A DNA stretch of 64,000 bases from UBA1479 sp040218445 (GCA_040218445.1 JAVJRK010000012.1:124001-188000); one strand, 5' to 3'; positions 1 to 8,017 are shown, counted from the first letter of the stretch. The notes: generated by a model from the sequence alone, not told the origin. Numbers and translations: made by a program.

Positions 1-850
1 GCGTGAAGATGACCTTAGGGTTGGCCAGCAACGGATGATCTTCGGGCAGGGGTTCGGGGAACACCACATCCAAACCGGCGGCCCGGATATGGCCGCTTTC
101 AAGCGCTGTCTGCAGGGCGTCCAGATCGATCAGCGCGCCGCGCGCCGCGTTGACGACCACGGCACCCTGGGGCAAGGCCGCCAGTTCGTCCGTTGAGATC
201 ATGTCCCGCGTTTCGTCCGTCAGTTCCGCCGCCATGGCCAGGGCGTCGCATTGCGCCAGCATGGCCTTCAGGTCATCCATCGGCTCGACCCCCGCTGCAT
301 GGATCAGGCGCGGATCCACATAGGGATCATAGGCCAGCACCCGGCAGTTGAAGGCCAGGCGCAGCTTTTTCGCCAGCTCCGAGCCGATATAGCCCAGGCC
401 GACGATGCCGACCGTGCGGCCCTCAAGCTCGTAAACCTGCAGGCCCTGGCGTTGCGACCAGGCACTGCCGTCGCGTGCCGCCGCATCGCCCCAGGTCAGC
501 TGCTTCAAACAGGCCAGCAGCATCATGACCGTATGTTCGGCCACGGGCGTGCGCCCGAAGCCCAGATGGTTGACCACCAGGATGCCGCGTTCCGTGGCGG
601 CGGGAATGTCGATGTTGTCCGTGCCGAAGCCCGATGTCGAAATCACGACCAGGCCCGGGGCCGCGTCCATGATGTCGGCGGTCACGCGTTCGGGCGTGCG
701 CACCCAAAGGGCGTTGGCATTGCCGAGCGCGGCCTTGACCGCGTCCGCATCGGGGCTGTCGACGACCACGGGCTCGATCCCGTTTTCACGCAAAAGGTCA
801 TGGCCGCCCGGATCATACATCGGGCGCCACAGAACGGCTTTCTTGGACAT
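1..850 (-). CDS. D-isomer-specific 2-hydroxyacid dehydrogenase (partial, C-terminus beyond the left edge)
   Basis: The gene reads leftwards from ATG at 850 and is still open at base 1, giving 283 codons; roughly 40-50 C-terminal residues are missing. It belongs to the NAD-dependent D-2-hydroxyacid / phosphoglycerate dehydrogenase family. Visible marks are the N-terminal catalytic half with ISTSGFGTDNID, the Rossmann motif GIVGLGYIGSELAKKL in the middle, and the active-site arginine segment VVNAARGALIDLDAL. The catalytic His lies in the part that is cut off. Family knowledge predicts reversible reduction of a 2-keto acid to a D-2-hydroxy acid in the cytoplasm; the substrate cannot be read from the sequence. 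It is divergent from the phasin gene, with a 289-base gap between them. Confidence 0.88.
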   Translation of the reverse strand, partial: MSKKAVLWRPMYDPGGHDLLRENGIEPVVVDSPDADAVKAALGNANALWVRTPERVTADIMDAAPGLVVISTSGFGTDNIDIPAATERGILVVNHLGFGRTPVAEHTVMMLLACLKQLTWGDAAARDGSAWSQRQGLQVYELEGRTVGIVGLGYIGSELAKKLRLAFNCRVLAYDPYVDPRLIHAAGVEPMDDLKAMLAQCDALAMAAELTDETRDMISTDELAALPQGAVVVNAARGALIDLDALQTALESGHIRAAGLDVVFPEPLPEDHPLLANPKVIFT

Positions 851-992
851 GTCGGATGGATCCTCCCAAAGGATGTGGTGTTTCCTGCAATGCCCCCTTC
901 ACCGCCATTAAGAGGCCGGGCCGCCCCCATAATCAAGCGGCGGTTTCATGCGGGCATGGCGGGAAGGGGCGCTTTTCTGCCATCGAATTTTA

Positions 993-1064
993 TTGTGCAC
1001 TGCACAAAAAATATGTTGACGACAGCAGAAACATTGAGCATATTAGTTTTGTTGCATCGCAACA
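993..1064 (+). promoter_or_regulatory. Phasin promoter flanked by two perfect 15-base palindromes (candidate PhaR operators)
   Basis: Two perfect inverted repeats are visible: TTGTGCACTGCACAA at 993-1007 and TGTTGCATCGCAACA at 1050-1064. A plausible promoter lies between them, with -35 TTGACG at 1016-1021 and, after 17 bases, -10 CATATT at 1039-1044. TGC/GCA-rich palindromes of this kind are known for PhaR, the repressor that responds to polyhydroxyalkanoate and controls phasin genes in alphaproteobacteria. Assigning these sites to PhaR is inference; no phaR gene is in the window. Confidence 0.6.
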
Positions 1065-1139
1065 TGAATATGGCGGTGCCGATGATCGGGCCGCCTTATA
1101 CAGCCCTTTTCGCCATATTGGGAAACAGGAGATTGAACC

Positions 1140-1637
1140 ATGGCTACCACGAAGAAAACCACCACCGACCCTTTCGCCCCCGTGCGTGACACCATTCTTG
1201 AAGCGGTGAACACCGCCAAGGCACAGCAGGAAAAAATCGCCGGCGCCACCCAGGCCGAAGCCGATAAAGCCCGCGTTGCCGCCACGGAAGGGTTCGAGCA
1301 GGCCGTTGATGCCTACCGCGAGAATTTTGAAGCCGCCGTCGCCGCCACCAAGACCGCCGCGACGAACCTGAGCAAGATCGAAGAGTTGACCCGCACCCAG
1401 GCGACGGAAATCGCCGAAGACCGGGTTGCCGTGATGCTGAAGGCGATGTCGATCACCGATCCGTCCGAGCTGATGAAGCTGCAGGCCGATCTGATCACCG
1501 CCGAACAGAAGAAAGCTCAGGCCATGGCCAAGGAAACCGCCACGATCTACCAGGGCTTTGCCAAGGACCTGTTCGCGCCGATCCAGGCGCAGGTCACCAA
1601 GGCCTTCGAGACCGCTTCCAAGTTCAAAGCCGCCTAA
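1140..1637 (+). CDS. Phasin family protein
   Basis: A 165-residue protein rich in Ala, Lys, Glu and Thr and almost entirely amphipathic helix, as expected of alphaproteobacterial phasins. Phasins coat polyhydroxyalkanoate granules and control their number and size. The phasin-like core covers about residues 20-150, with repeated heptad-like stretches such as VDAYRENFEAAVAA. There is no signal peptide, consistent with a cytoplasmic granule protein. The ATG at 1140 follows AGGAGATTGAACC, a good ribosome site. The gene is monocistronic: it has its own promoter and is closed by a strong terminator at 1671. The palindromes upstream suggest repression when no polymer is present. Confidence 0.88.
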   Translation: MATTKKTTTDPFAPVRDTILEAVNTAKAQQEKIAGATQAEADKARVAATEGFEQAVDAYRENFEAAVAATKTAATNLSKIEELTRTQATEIAEDRVAVMLKAMSITDPSELMKLQADLITAEQKKAQAMAKETATIYQGFAKDLFAPIQAQVTKAFETASKFKAA

Positions 1638-1670
1638 TTTGAGATCACACCAATCCACTTGCTGAAAACT

Positions 1671-1698
1671 GGCCCCGCAGCGATGCGGGGCCTTTTTT
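1671..1698 (+). terminator. Intrinsic terminator of the phasin gene
   Basis: A perfect 9-bp stem, GGCCCCGCA (1671-1679) and TGCGGGGCC (1684-1692), with a GCGA loop is followed by six T (1693-1698). It lies 34 bases after the phasin stop codon. Confidence 0.92.
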
Positions 1699-1742
1699 AT
1701 GCCTGCCGCCCAAACCTTTGCCGGCAAGACGGGGCCAAAGCC

Positions 1743-2657
1743 TTAGACGGCGGACAGCTTGTCCGGGTTGCGCACGATGAACACGCCCGCAATCCGGTCA
1801 TTCTCATCGACGGCGAAGGAAATGACGGTCGAGACAGCTGCCCCCTCGCGTAAGACCAGTCCCGGATCGCCGTTGACGACGGTCCGCTCGATCGTCTGGC
1901 CGCGCCCACTCTTTTTCCAGATACCGGCCAGGAAGCGGGCGATGTTGTTCGCGCCATGAATAACGTTCAGGGCCGCCGCGGCCTTGCCGCCGCCGTCCGA
2001 CCACAGGGCCGCATCCTCGGCCAGCAACACCTCAATAGGTCCGGCGTCCCCAGATCGCAGAGCGCCGAGAAATCCGTCCAGCAACTGATCGCGCCGGGCC
2101 ACATCGGGGCGCTGACCGTTATGGCCGGGAGCATCGTCCTTGGCCCCACCTTTGTCCCCGTCCCTCGCAAGATGCCGGCGCGCGCGGGACACCATCTGTC
2201 GGCAGGCATCGGGTGATTTTTCGAGAATGCGCGCAACCTCGGCGTAGTCGTATTCGAACACTTCGCGCAGAAGATAAGCGGCGCGTTCCGGCGGGCTCAG
2301 CCGTTCCAGCAACAGCAGGAACGCCATGGACAGGCTGTCGGCCAGTTCAATCTGTTCGGCCGCATTGGGGCTGTCGTCTTCCATCACCAAGGGTTCCGGC
2401 AGCCAGGGTCCGACATAGTCCACCCGGGTGCGGTGCGCGGCCCGCAGCATGTCCACGCAACGCCGCGTGCAGACCGAGGTCAGCCAGGCTTTCGGGACCT
2501 CGATCGCGCCATGGTCGGCCGCCTGCCATTTCAGAAAGGTGTCCTGAACCGCGTCGTCCGCATCGGCGCGGGACCCCAGCATACGGTAGGCCAGGCCCCA
2601 AAGGCGGGGCCTGGCATCCTGAAAAACATACAGGGCCGTGTCCGGATCAGGCCGCAT
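1743..2657 (-). CDS. ECF41-group RNA polymerase sigma factor with C-terminal SnoaL-like domain
   Basis: A 304-residue ECF sigma factor with a C-terminal extension. Sigma region 2 is near residues 10-75 (DADDAVQDTFLKW) and region 4 near 110-165 (ERLSPPERAAYLL, then a helix-turn-helix). A SnoaL-like domain covers about 185-304. All three sequence hallmarks described for ECF41 are present: WLPEPL in the linker, DGGGK in the extension and NPDKL at the extreme C-terminus. In this group the C-terminal domain replaces a separate anti-sigma factor and controls activity. The gene overlaps the upstream CMD gene by 11 bases, so the two are translationally coupled. An exact ECF41-type promoter lies in front of that CMD gene, which suggests autoregulation. 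Confidence 0.93.
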   Translation of the reverse strand: MRPDPDTALYVFQDARPRLWGLAYRMLGSRADADDAVQDTFLKWQAADHGAIEVPKAWLTSVCTRRCVDMLRAAHRTRVDYVGPWLPEPLVMEDDSPNAAEQIELADSLSMAFLLLLERLSPPERAAYLLREVFEYDYAEVARILEKSPDACRQMVSRARRHLARDGDKGGAKDDAPGHNGQRPDVARRDQLLDGFLGALRSGDAGPIEVLLAEDAALWSDGGGKAAAALNVIHGANNIARFLAGIWKKSGRGQTIERTVVNGDPGLVLREGAAVSTVISFAVDENDRIAGVFIVRNPDKLSAV

Positions 2658-3114
2658 CGCGTGCCTTCGCTTCCTGGTATCCGCCGTGGGCTGCGACCTG
2701 CAGCCGGTTCCACACGTTGATCATGGCAATGATCGAGGTCAGTTGCGCGATCTCGGGGGCCGAATAAAATTGCCTTAGGTCCGCGTGCAACGCCTCCAGG
2801 CCCGCCGGGTCATCCAGCCGTGTCAGGGCTTCGGTCCAGGCGAATGCGGCCCGCTCGGCCGGGGAATAATCGGCGACTTCACGCCACACGGCGATGCGGT
2901 CGATGCGGGCATTGGTTTCGCCGTCTTCACGTGCTTCCGTCGTATGCATGATGACACAGAACCCGCAGCCGTTGATTTGCGACGCCCGCAAGCGGACAAG
3001 ATGGCCGAGCATCTTGTCAAAGCCCTTGAACGAGCCAGATTCCTCGATTTCCTGAAAGCCCTGTAACACATCAAAAGCATGCTGGTGCAGTTTGATTCGG
3101 TCATGATTGGTCAT
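2647..3114 (-). CDS. Carboxymuconolactone decarboxylase (AhpD-like) family protein, ECF41 partner
   Basis: A 155-residue CMD/AhpD-fold protein. The active-site motif C50-G-F-C53-x3-H57 is intact, the arrangement used by AhpD-type peroxidases for thiol chemistry; the physiological substrate is unknown. I start at ATG 3114 because AGGAGAA stands directly upstream; the longer open frame runs through the promoter and is unlikely to be translated. ECF41 sigma factors are typically encoded beside one carboxymuconolactone decarboxylase, oxidoreductase or epimerase gene that is their main target, and this gene fits that role: it lies immediately upstream of the sigma gene and overlaps it. Confidence 0.9.
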   Translation of the reverse strand: MTNHDRIKLHQHAFDVLQGFQEIEESGSFKGFDKMLGHLVRLRASQINGCGFCVIMHTTEAREDGETNARIDRIAVWREVADYSPAERAAFAWTEALTRLDDPAGLEALHADLRQFYSAPEIAQLTSIIAMINVWNRLQVAAHGGYQEAKARDAA

Positions 3115-3155
3115 GGCGGTTCTCCTGAAAGGGGGATGGGAAGGTCTGCAATCAT

Positions 3156-3182
3156 GACGATCCAGCCCATGTGTTTGTGACA
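3156..3182 (-). promoter_or_regulatory. ECF41-type promoter of the CMD-sigma operon
   Basis: Read on the minus strand, TGTCACA (3182-3176) is followed by exactly 16 bases and then CGTC (3159-3156). This matches the published ECF41 signature TGTCACA-N16-CGTC without a mismatch. The -10 element is about 41 bases upstream of the CMD start codon. The sigma factor of this operon very likely reads it. Confidence 0.9.
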
Positions 3183-3307
3183 GGGTCTGCGCGAACGCCC
3201 CATTATTTGGCCATTTCAGCGTTGAACCGGCGCGGAATTGCACCGTATCCTAGGCCTTAGAATAAACCGCGCATCAGATGAAGCGGTCAAACAAGGGGGA
3301 AGTGACG

Positions 3308-4006
3308 ATGGGTCAAGGCGATCCAACAAAGACGCCGCATGGATTGACGGGTATCCCCTTGCTGGATTGCCTGTCATCGGACGAAGTCGGCCGCCTGGAA
3401 AAACAATGCCGCTGGCTTGATTTCGGGGCCGGTGAAAAAATCATCGAGCGGGGCGAGGAATATTCCAGTGTCTACTTCCTGATCCAAGGCACCGCCCATG
3501 TCCTGAACTATTCAGAATCCGGGCGGGCCGTATCCTATGCCGCCCTGAAAAACGGCGACGTGTTCGGCGAACTGGCGGCCATCGACGGCCTGCCGCGTTC
3601 GGCCTGGGTTTGCACCATTTCGCCCTGCACCGTGGGCGCCGTGCCCGGCCCGGTATTCCTTGACCTTGTAACCGGCAACCGCGACATGGCCATGGCGCTG
3701 TTGAAGCGCATGGCCGCGGTCATTCGTCTGTCCGACGAACGCATCGCCGATGTCAGCCTGCTGGGTGCGGAACAGCGGGTCTGTATGGAATTGATCCGCA
3801 TGGCCGAACCGGACCCGGAAGACCCGGACCGCTATGTCGTGTTCCCCGTGCCGACACAAACCAATTTCGCCAACATGATCGGGGCATCACGCGAAACCGT
3901 ATCCCGGATCATGGGCCGCCTGCGCGAAGAAGACATCGTCGTGCGCACGGGCAAGGGCCTGACCATCCCCAACCGCGCCCGTCTGGAACAACGGGCGTTG
4001 ATGTAG
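3308..4006 (+). CDS. Crp/Fnr family transcriptional regulator
   Basis: A 232-residue regulator with an N-terminal cyclic-nucleotide-binding-like beta-roll (about residues 15-130, with GDVFGELAAIDGLPRSA resembling the phosphate-binding cassette) and a C-terminal Crp helix-turn-helix (TNFANMIGASRETVSRIMG, about residues 185-205). The phosphate-binding Arg-Ser-Ala is present, so cAMP or a similar ligand is possible. There is no N-terminal FNR cysteine cluster, so an oxygen-sensing [4Fe-4S] form is unlikely. I prefer ATG 3308 over an in-frame ATG at 3278 because AAGGGGGAAG precedes 3308. It is divergent from the ECF41 operon; its targets cannot be read. Confidence 0.88.
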   Translation: MGQGDPTKTPHGLTGIPLLDCLSSDEVGRLEKQCRWLDFGAGEKIIERGEEYSSVYFLIQGTAHVLNYSESGRAVSYAALKNGDVFGELAAIDGLPRSAWVCTISPCTVGAVPGPVFLDLVTGNRDMAMALLKRMAAVIRLSDERIADVSLLGAEQRVCMELIRMAEPDPEDPDRYVVFPVPTQTNFANMIGASRETVSRIMGRLREEDIVVRTGKGLTIPNRARLEQRALM

Positions 4007-4019
4007 CGTCTTCAGCTGC

Positions 4020-4754
4020 TCACCCGCCGACCGCCGCAAGCTTCGACGCCGCAACGGCTGGTCCGAATTCGTCCCGCTCTCCCATAAGGGCCCGCAGGTG
4101 CGATGTCCGGCACTCTAAAAATTGCCAAAGCCGCGTTTCATAATCGTCCGTGACCGCCGTTATGACGGACGGACGCTCCGCAAGCGCCCGGCGCCATTCC
4201 GCTACCTTCGGCTTGCCGCTTAGAATGCCGAAATCACCGATCCGATCGAATACATCGAAATACCTGAACACCGGCGCAAAGGCCGCATCGACAAGGCTGA
4301 ATTCGGCGCCGGCGAAGTAGGGCCCGTCACCGATCGCTGCTTCCATGCGTGTGAACTTACCGTCCAGTGCGCGTTGTTTGGCTGCAAACACGACTGCATC
4401 GGGCGTGGTTTCGATCGCATAGATATCCCCCAGGATCGACGAACCGAATTCGACCCAGGCCCGGTGGCGCGCCCGGTCAAACGCCCCATCCGGGTGCAGG
4501 CCCCGTCCGGGTTGCGTTTCCTCGATGAATTCACAGATCACGCTGCTTTCAAACAGCACAGCCTTGTCCTGTCCCGGCTGCTCGATGAGCAACAAGGGAA
4601 CCTTGCCCAAAGGCGAAATTTCATTGAACCAATCTGGTTTCTGATCGAGATCAATATAAATGCGGTCGAATGCCGCCCCCTTTTCCTTGAGCGCGATGAC
4701 CGCCCGCTGGACGTAGGGACAGAGGAAATGACTGACAAGAGTGAGCTTGGCCAT
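4020..4754 (-). CDS. Glutathione S-transferase family protein
   Basis: A 244-residue protein with an N-terminal thioredoxin-fold GST domain (residues 1-80) and an all-helical C-terminal domain. Family landmarks are the CPYVQR motif near residue 12, the cis-proline segment GKVPLL near 50, and LFESSVICEFIEE near 68, which contacts the gamma-glutamyl part of glutathione. The Cys in CPY suggests an omega/beta-like class with thiol transferase or lyase chemistry rather than classical conjugation; this is inference. ATG 4754 has GGGAGA ten bases upstream. The gene is divergent from the marR gene across a 104-base gap with three repeated half-palindromes, so it is probably the MarR target. Confidence 0.87.
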   Translation of the reverse strand: MAKLTLVSHFLCPYVQRAVIALKEKGAAFDRIYIDLDQKPDWFNEISPLGKVPLLLIEQPGQDKAVLFESSVICEFIEETQPGRGLHPDGAFDRARHRAWVEFGSSILGDIYAIETTPDAVVFAAKQRALDGKFTRMEAAIGDGPYFAGAEFSLVDAAFAPVFRYFDVFDRIGDFGILSGKPKVAEWRRALAERPSVITAVTDDYETRLWQFLECRTSHLRALMGERDEFGPAVAASKLAAVGG

Positions 4755-4779
4755 GATGCAGGGTCTCCCGGAAATAAAC

Positions 4780-4845
4780 ATGCGATTGCATGGAAATATA
4801 TGCACTCGCATCTAAATGTCAAATTGGATGCATTCGCATGGAAAT
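4780..4845. promoter_or_regulatory. Three ATGC-N4-GCAT operator-like repeats between the GST and marR genes
   Basis: Three copies of ATGC-N4-GCAT lie between the divergent genes, starting at 4780, 4800 and 4828. Each is followed by a near-identical tail (GGAAAT, CTAAAT and GGAAAT). The first and third match over 18 bases apart from the N4. Such repeats between a marR gene and a divergent enzyme gene are typical operators for MarR autoregulation and repression of the neighbour. The binding protein is inferred, not shown. Confidence 0.72.
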
Positions 4846-4858
4846 GTAAGATGGCGTC

Positions 4859-5302
4859 ATGACCGAAAAACCGAGCCCCCCTATTGTCGACGCATGGGTC
4901 GCCTTGAACAGGGCGCAGCAAGCCGCCTTGCTGAAGATTGAACGAGCGTTCCGCGACGCGGGCCTGCCCCCCCTTTCCTGGTACGATGTGCTTTGGGAAC
5001 TTGAGAAAACGGATAAAGAAGGCCTGCGCCCGATCGAAATCGAACGCCGGGTCCTGATCACGCAATCAAATATTTCTCGGCTGATCGACAAATTGGAAAA
5101 CCGGGGCTACGTCGAACGGCAGGCCTGCCCCGACGACGGGCGCGGCCAATACATCATGATCACGACAGCCGGCCGGGAAATCCGAAAACGCATGTGGCCG
5201 GTCTATGCCGGCGCGATTTCCGATGCCGTGGGTCAGCACCTTTCTGAAAAGGAAGCCGCGAACTTGTCTGCCTTGCTGTCGCGCCTGGGAAACGGACCCT
5301 GA
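4859..5302 (+). CDS. MarR family winged-helix transcriptional regulator
   Basis: A 147-residue MarR protein. The winged helix-turn-helix covers about residues 45-110: IEIERRVLITQSNISRLIDK holds the recognition helix, and the wing carries the usual D-x-R pattern in PDDGRGQ. N- and C-terminal helices would form the dimer interface. MarR proteins bind inverted repeats as dimers and release DNA on binding aromatic or phenolic ligands or on oxidation. ATG 4859 has only a weak ribosome site. The divergent GST gene and the three repeats between them make a detoxification switch the most likely role. Confidence 0.9.
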   Translation: MTEKPSPPIVDAWVALNRAQQAALLKIERAFRDAGLPPLSWYDVLWELEKTDKEGLRPIEIERRVLITQSNISRLIDKLENRGYVERQACPDDGRGQYIMITTAGREIRKRMWPVYAGAISDAVGQHLSEKEAANLSALLSRLGNGP

Positions 5303-5334
5303 TGTAGGCGACGGTTACCCGGCCGCTTCGAAAA

Positions 5335-6360
5335 TCAACCGGCCCCGCCGTTCCTGGCCGCCGGCTGAACAATCATCCGCCACAAATCGGGAATCCGCGC
5401 CCGCACCGATTCCCGGTGGGTGTCGAAACTGACATGGGCGTCCGGCGCGGCGCCGGGCCTAAGGCCGATCGACCACAGGGGCATGATCTCGTTCGGCACG
5501 AAGGAATAGCGCACGTCGATCACGCGGTCGGGCTGGACCGGGTCGCGCGCCACGTAGCCGTCGCTGTACCGGGCGAACCGTGCGATGTCACGCGCCTGCC
5601 GCGATCCCGCCCGCAGCCAGGGGAAATCCCGCACCGGGTCCAGCCGCGGAACGGACGTGCCCGGCATGACCATGGGGGCGATGCCGGCGCGCACCGCATC
5701 CACGTGGAAGCGGTCGGCGGTCTGGTAGATCACCTTCCACACCAGGATGTTGGCGAAGCTGGGTTTGACCTCAAGCCGCAGCGGCGCATGTCCCCGGTCT
5801 GCCGCAAGGGCATGGCCCATGGCCAAGGCATTGCGATGCTGTACCGCCCCCAAGGTCAGGTAAACCAAAGCCCAGGCGAGCGCCGCCCGGCCCCAGGCAC
5901 CGTTTCGCCGAACCATGCCAAGGGCGGCCAACGTCAGGACCGGCAGCGTGAACAGGGGATCGACGATGGAGATGATGCTCCAGGAAAACCGCTCATCACT
6001 GAACGGCCACAGCAGCACGGTCCCGTAGGAGGTCGCCGTATCGAGCAGCCCGTGAGTTGCGTATCCCAGGGCGCAGAACATCCAGGTTTGCAGGAACGCA
6101 AGGCCGTGCCATCGCCGGAAAGGCCGGTGCAGAAGAAAGGCCGCGATCAGTCCGCCCACGGGAATGAAGATCAGGGAATGGGTGAACTGGCGATGGTATT
6201 CCAGGAACAGAAGCGGGTCCGTCTGCGAGCGGATCAAAACATCCAGGTCCGCCATCATCCCGGCGATGAAGCCAAGCCCGCCGGCCACGGCAGCCTGTGT
6301 GCGCCGGCGCGTGGCAAGGGGAAGGGTCGCGCCCAAGGCGCCCTGGCTCAGCGGGTCCAT
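5335..6360 (-). CDS. Metal-dependent hydrolase-like inner membrane protein, DUF457 / YdjM type
   Basis: A 341-residue integral membrane protein. The N-terminus MDPLSQGALGATLPLA and the motif HRQFTHSLIF near residue 56, then ALGYATHGLLD, are typical of the DUF457 (YdjM/LexA-regulated) membrane family, whose conserved His and Asp residues suggest a metal site. About five to six hydrophobic segments lie in the first 190 residues; the last 150 form a soluble domain. The biochemical role of the family is poorly defined. It is the last gene of the leftward mocA-to-DUF457 operon and follows the SufU-like gene by six bases, so it is cotranscribed, though a role in molybdenum enzyme maturation is not established. 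Confidence 0.8.
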   Translation of the reverse strand: MDPLSQGALGATLPLATRRRTQAAVAGGLGFIAGMMADLDVLIRSQTDPLLFLEYHRQFTHSLIFIPVGGLIAAFLLHRPFRRWHGLAFLQTWMFCALGYATHGLLDTATSYGTVLLWPFSDERFSWSIISIVDPLFTLPVLTLAALGMVRRNGAWGRAALAWALVYLTLGAVQHRNALAMGHALAADRGHAPLRLEVKPSFANILVWKVIYQTADRFHVDAVRAGIAPMVMPGTSVPRLDPVRDFPWLRAGSRQARDIARFARYSDGYVARDPVQPDRVIDVRYSFVPNEIMPLWSIGLRPGAAPDAHVSFDTHRESVRARIPDLWRMIVQPAARNGGAG

Positions 6361-6366
6361 TGGAAA

Positions 6367-6804
6367 TCAGTCGCTCCGGGATTTGGCTTGATCAAGACAG
6401 CCCTTGAGGGCCTCGAACGGCAGCAGCACGCAGTCATGGCGATGCTTCAGGCCATGAACCGGCGTGAAGGCGTTCAGGCCTTCCCATGTACCCGTGGCGG
6501 CCGTGCCCGATGTCATCAGGGCCTGTGCCTGCCGGATGCCGCCTTCCATTTCCTGCCGGCTGAGGCCGGGCGCGGCCTGTTTGATCAGCGCGGCCGCCGC
6601 CTGCACCAAAAGGCAGCCGCGTACCTTGCCACCCATGTCTTTTACCCCGTCACCGTCCAGTGCGAGTTCAACCGAAACCCTGTCCCCGCACAGAAAATTA
6701 TCGGCCTCGTGCCGGCAGTCCGCCTGTTCGACAGGACCGATCGCATCGGCCTGTGCCGCCAGGGATTTGATCCTGGCATCGTAAAGGGCGTCGGTGCCGC
6801 TCAT
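6367..6804 (-). CDS. SufU/IscU-like iron-sulfur scaffold or sulfur-acceptor protein
   Basis: A 145-residue protein with the three cysteines of the NifU-N/IscU/SufU fold: NFLCGDRV near residue 40, GCLLVQAA near 65 and HDCVLLPFEALKG near 125. In SufU these act either as an Fe-S scaffold or as a zinc-dependent sulfur acceptor of the cysteine desulfurase. Its start overlaps the desulfurase stop by four bases (ATGA), so the two are translationally coupled and probably form a desulfurase-acceptor pair. The neighbourhood of xdhC and mocA suggests a link to building the molybdenum hydroxylase, through its Fe-S clusters or its sulfido ligand; that part is inference. Confidence 0.8.
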   Translation of the reverse strand: MSGTDALYDARIKSLAAQADAIGPVEQADCRHEADNFLCGDRVSVELALDGDGVKDMGGKVRGCLLVQAAAALIKQAAPGLSRQEMEGGIRQAQALMTSGTAATGTWEGLNAFTPVHGLKHRHDCVLLPFEALKGCLDQAKSRSD

Positions 6805-8009
6805 GACAGGACCCCCAGGGCATGATCCAGGGCATCGGCGAAGGCATTGATATCCGCCTGCTCCGTATAAATCGCCAAGCTTGCCCGGGTCGTCGCATCC
6901 ACGCCCAACCGGTCCATCAGCGGTTGCGCGCAATGATGGCCGCCGCGCAAGGCGACGTTGCGCGCGCCCATCAATTCGCACAGGTCGTGGGGGTGTGCTC
7001 CCTTCACGACAAAGGACAGAATGGGCAGGCGCCGGCCGTTATCGCCAGGCCCGATCACGGTGATCCGATCATGTTTGGCAAGCCGTTCCATCAGCATGCT
7101 GGTCAGCACCTGTTCCTGCGTGCGGATTTCCTGCCAATCCTGTCCGTACAAAAAATCCGCCGCAGCCCCCAATCCGATGGCCTGGGTCACGGGCGGCGTG
7201 CCCGCTTCGAAACGGTGGGGCGGCGGTGCGAACAGAGTTTCGTCGAACGTGACACGCTGGATCATTTCGCCGCCGCCCATGAAGGGCGCCATGCCATCCA
7301 GAACCCCGGTCCGCGCCCAAAGAGCACCGATCCCGGTCGGCCCGAACATCTTATGCCCGGTGATGACGTAGAAATCACAACCCAGGGCCGAAACGTTGAG
7401 CGGCCCATGCGGTGCCATCTGTGCACCATCGACCAGAACCCGGACATCCGGCACCAAACCCTTGGCCCGTTCGACCAAGGCATGCACATCGGTCACGGCC
7501 CCCGTCACGTTGGAGGCATGGGTCACGGCGATCAGCCGGGTCCGCGGCGTGATCAAATCATCCAGGGCATCGGTCATGGGATAGCCCGCATCGTCCACGG
7601 GCAGAATCTTCAGCGCCACGCCCTGCCGGTCCCGCAACATCTGCCAGGGAACGATATTGGCGTGGTGTTCGCCTTCGCCAATGATGATCTCGTCACCGGC
7701 GGCAAGCCCGGCCCCGACGCCATGAGCCACCAGATTGATCGCCGCCGTGGCGTTCGACGTAAAGATCAGCCCGGACGTGTCCGTTGCCCCCAGATACCGC
7801 ACGACCGAGGCCCGCGCCGCGTCGAAGGCTTCGGTCGCGTTGATCGCCAGCGGATAGATGCCCCGTTTGACGTTGGACCGCCCCCCGGTTTCGAACACCG
7901 CCATGCGCGACAGAACCGGGCCGGCGATCTGCGTCATCGCCGCATTGTCCAGATAGGTTCCGGCCAGACCCGAAACCACGGACGGAAACTGATCACGCAG
8001 CGTCGACAT
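6801..8009 (-). CDS. Cysteine desulfurase, SufS/NifS class V aminotransferase family
   Basis: A 402-residue PLP enzyme that removes sulfur from cysteine to give alanine and a protein persulfide. The PLP lysine is in the motif ITGHKMFGPTGIGAL (about residue 224), the phosphate-binding His in EGEHHANIVPW, and the catalytic Cys in RGGHHCAQPL (about residue 361), all as in SufS-type enzymes. It sits between xdhC (8-base gap) and the SufU-like gene (overlap). In Rhodobacter capsulatus a NifS-type desulfurase works with XdhC to sulfurate the molybdenum cofactor. The same partnership is suggested here, although supply of Fe-S clusters to CoxS is an equally good reading. Confidence 0.9.
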   Translation of the reverse strand: MSTLRDQFPSVVSGLAGTYLDNAAMTQIAGPVLSRMAVFETGGRSNVKRGIYPLAINATEAFDAARASVVRYLGATDTSGLIFTSNATAAINLVAHGVGAGLAAGDEIIIGEGEHHANIVPWQMLRDRQGVALKILPVDDAGYPMTDALDDLITPRTRLIAVTHASNVTGAVTDVHALVERAKGLVPDVRVLVDGAQMAPHGPLNVSALGCDFYVITGHKMFGPTGIGALWARTGVLDGMAPFMGGGEMIQRVTFDETLFAPPPHRFEAGTPPVTQAIGLGAAADFLYGQDWQEIRTQEQVLTSMLMERLAKHDRITVIGPGDNGRRLPILSFVVKGAHPHDLCELMGARNVALRGGHHCAQPLMDRLGVDATTRASLAIYTEQADINAFADALDHALGVLS

Positions 8010-8017
8010 ACGGCGCG

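Noticed and set aside
251..1189. 312-codon plus-strand open frame
   Set aside because: It is antisense to the clearly recognisable 2-hydroxyacid dehydrogenase and runs through the phasin promoter. Its composition is His/Arg/Gly-rich, as expected for GC-rich shadow frames.
5416..6825. 469-codon plus-strand open frame
   Set aside because: Antisense to the DUF457 and SufU-like genes, which have clear family motifs. Long antisense frames arise from high GC at third positions.
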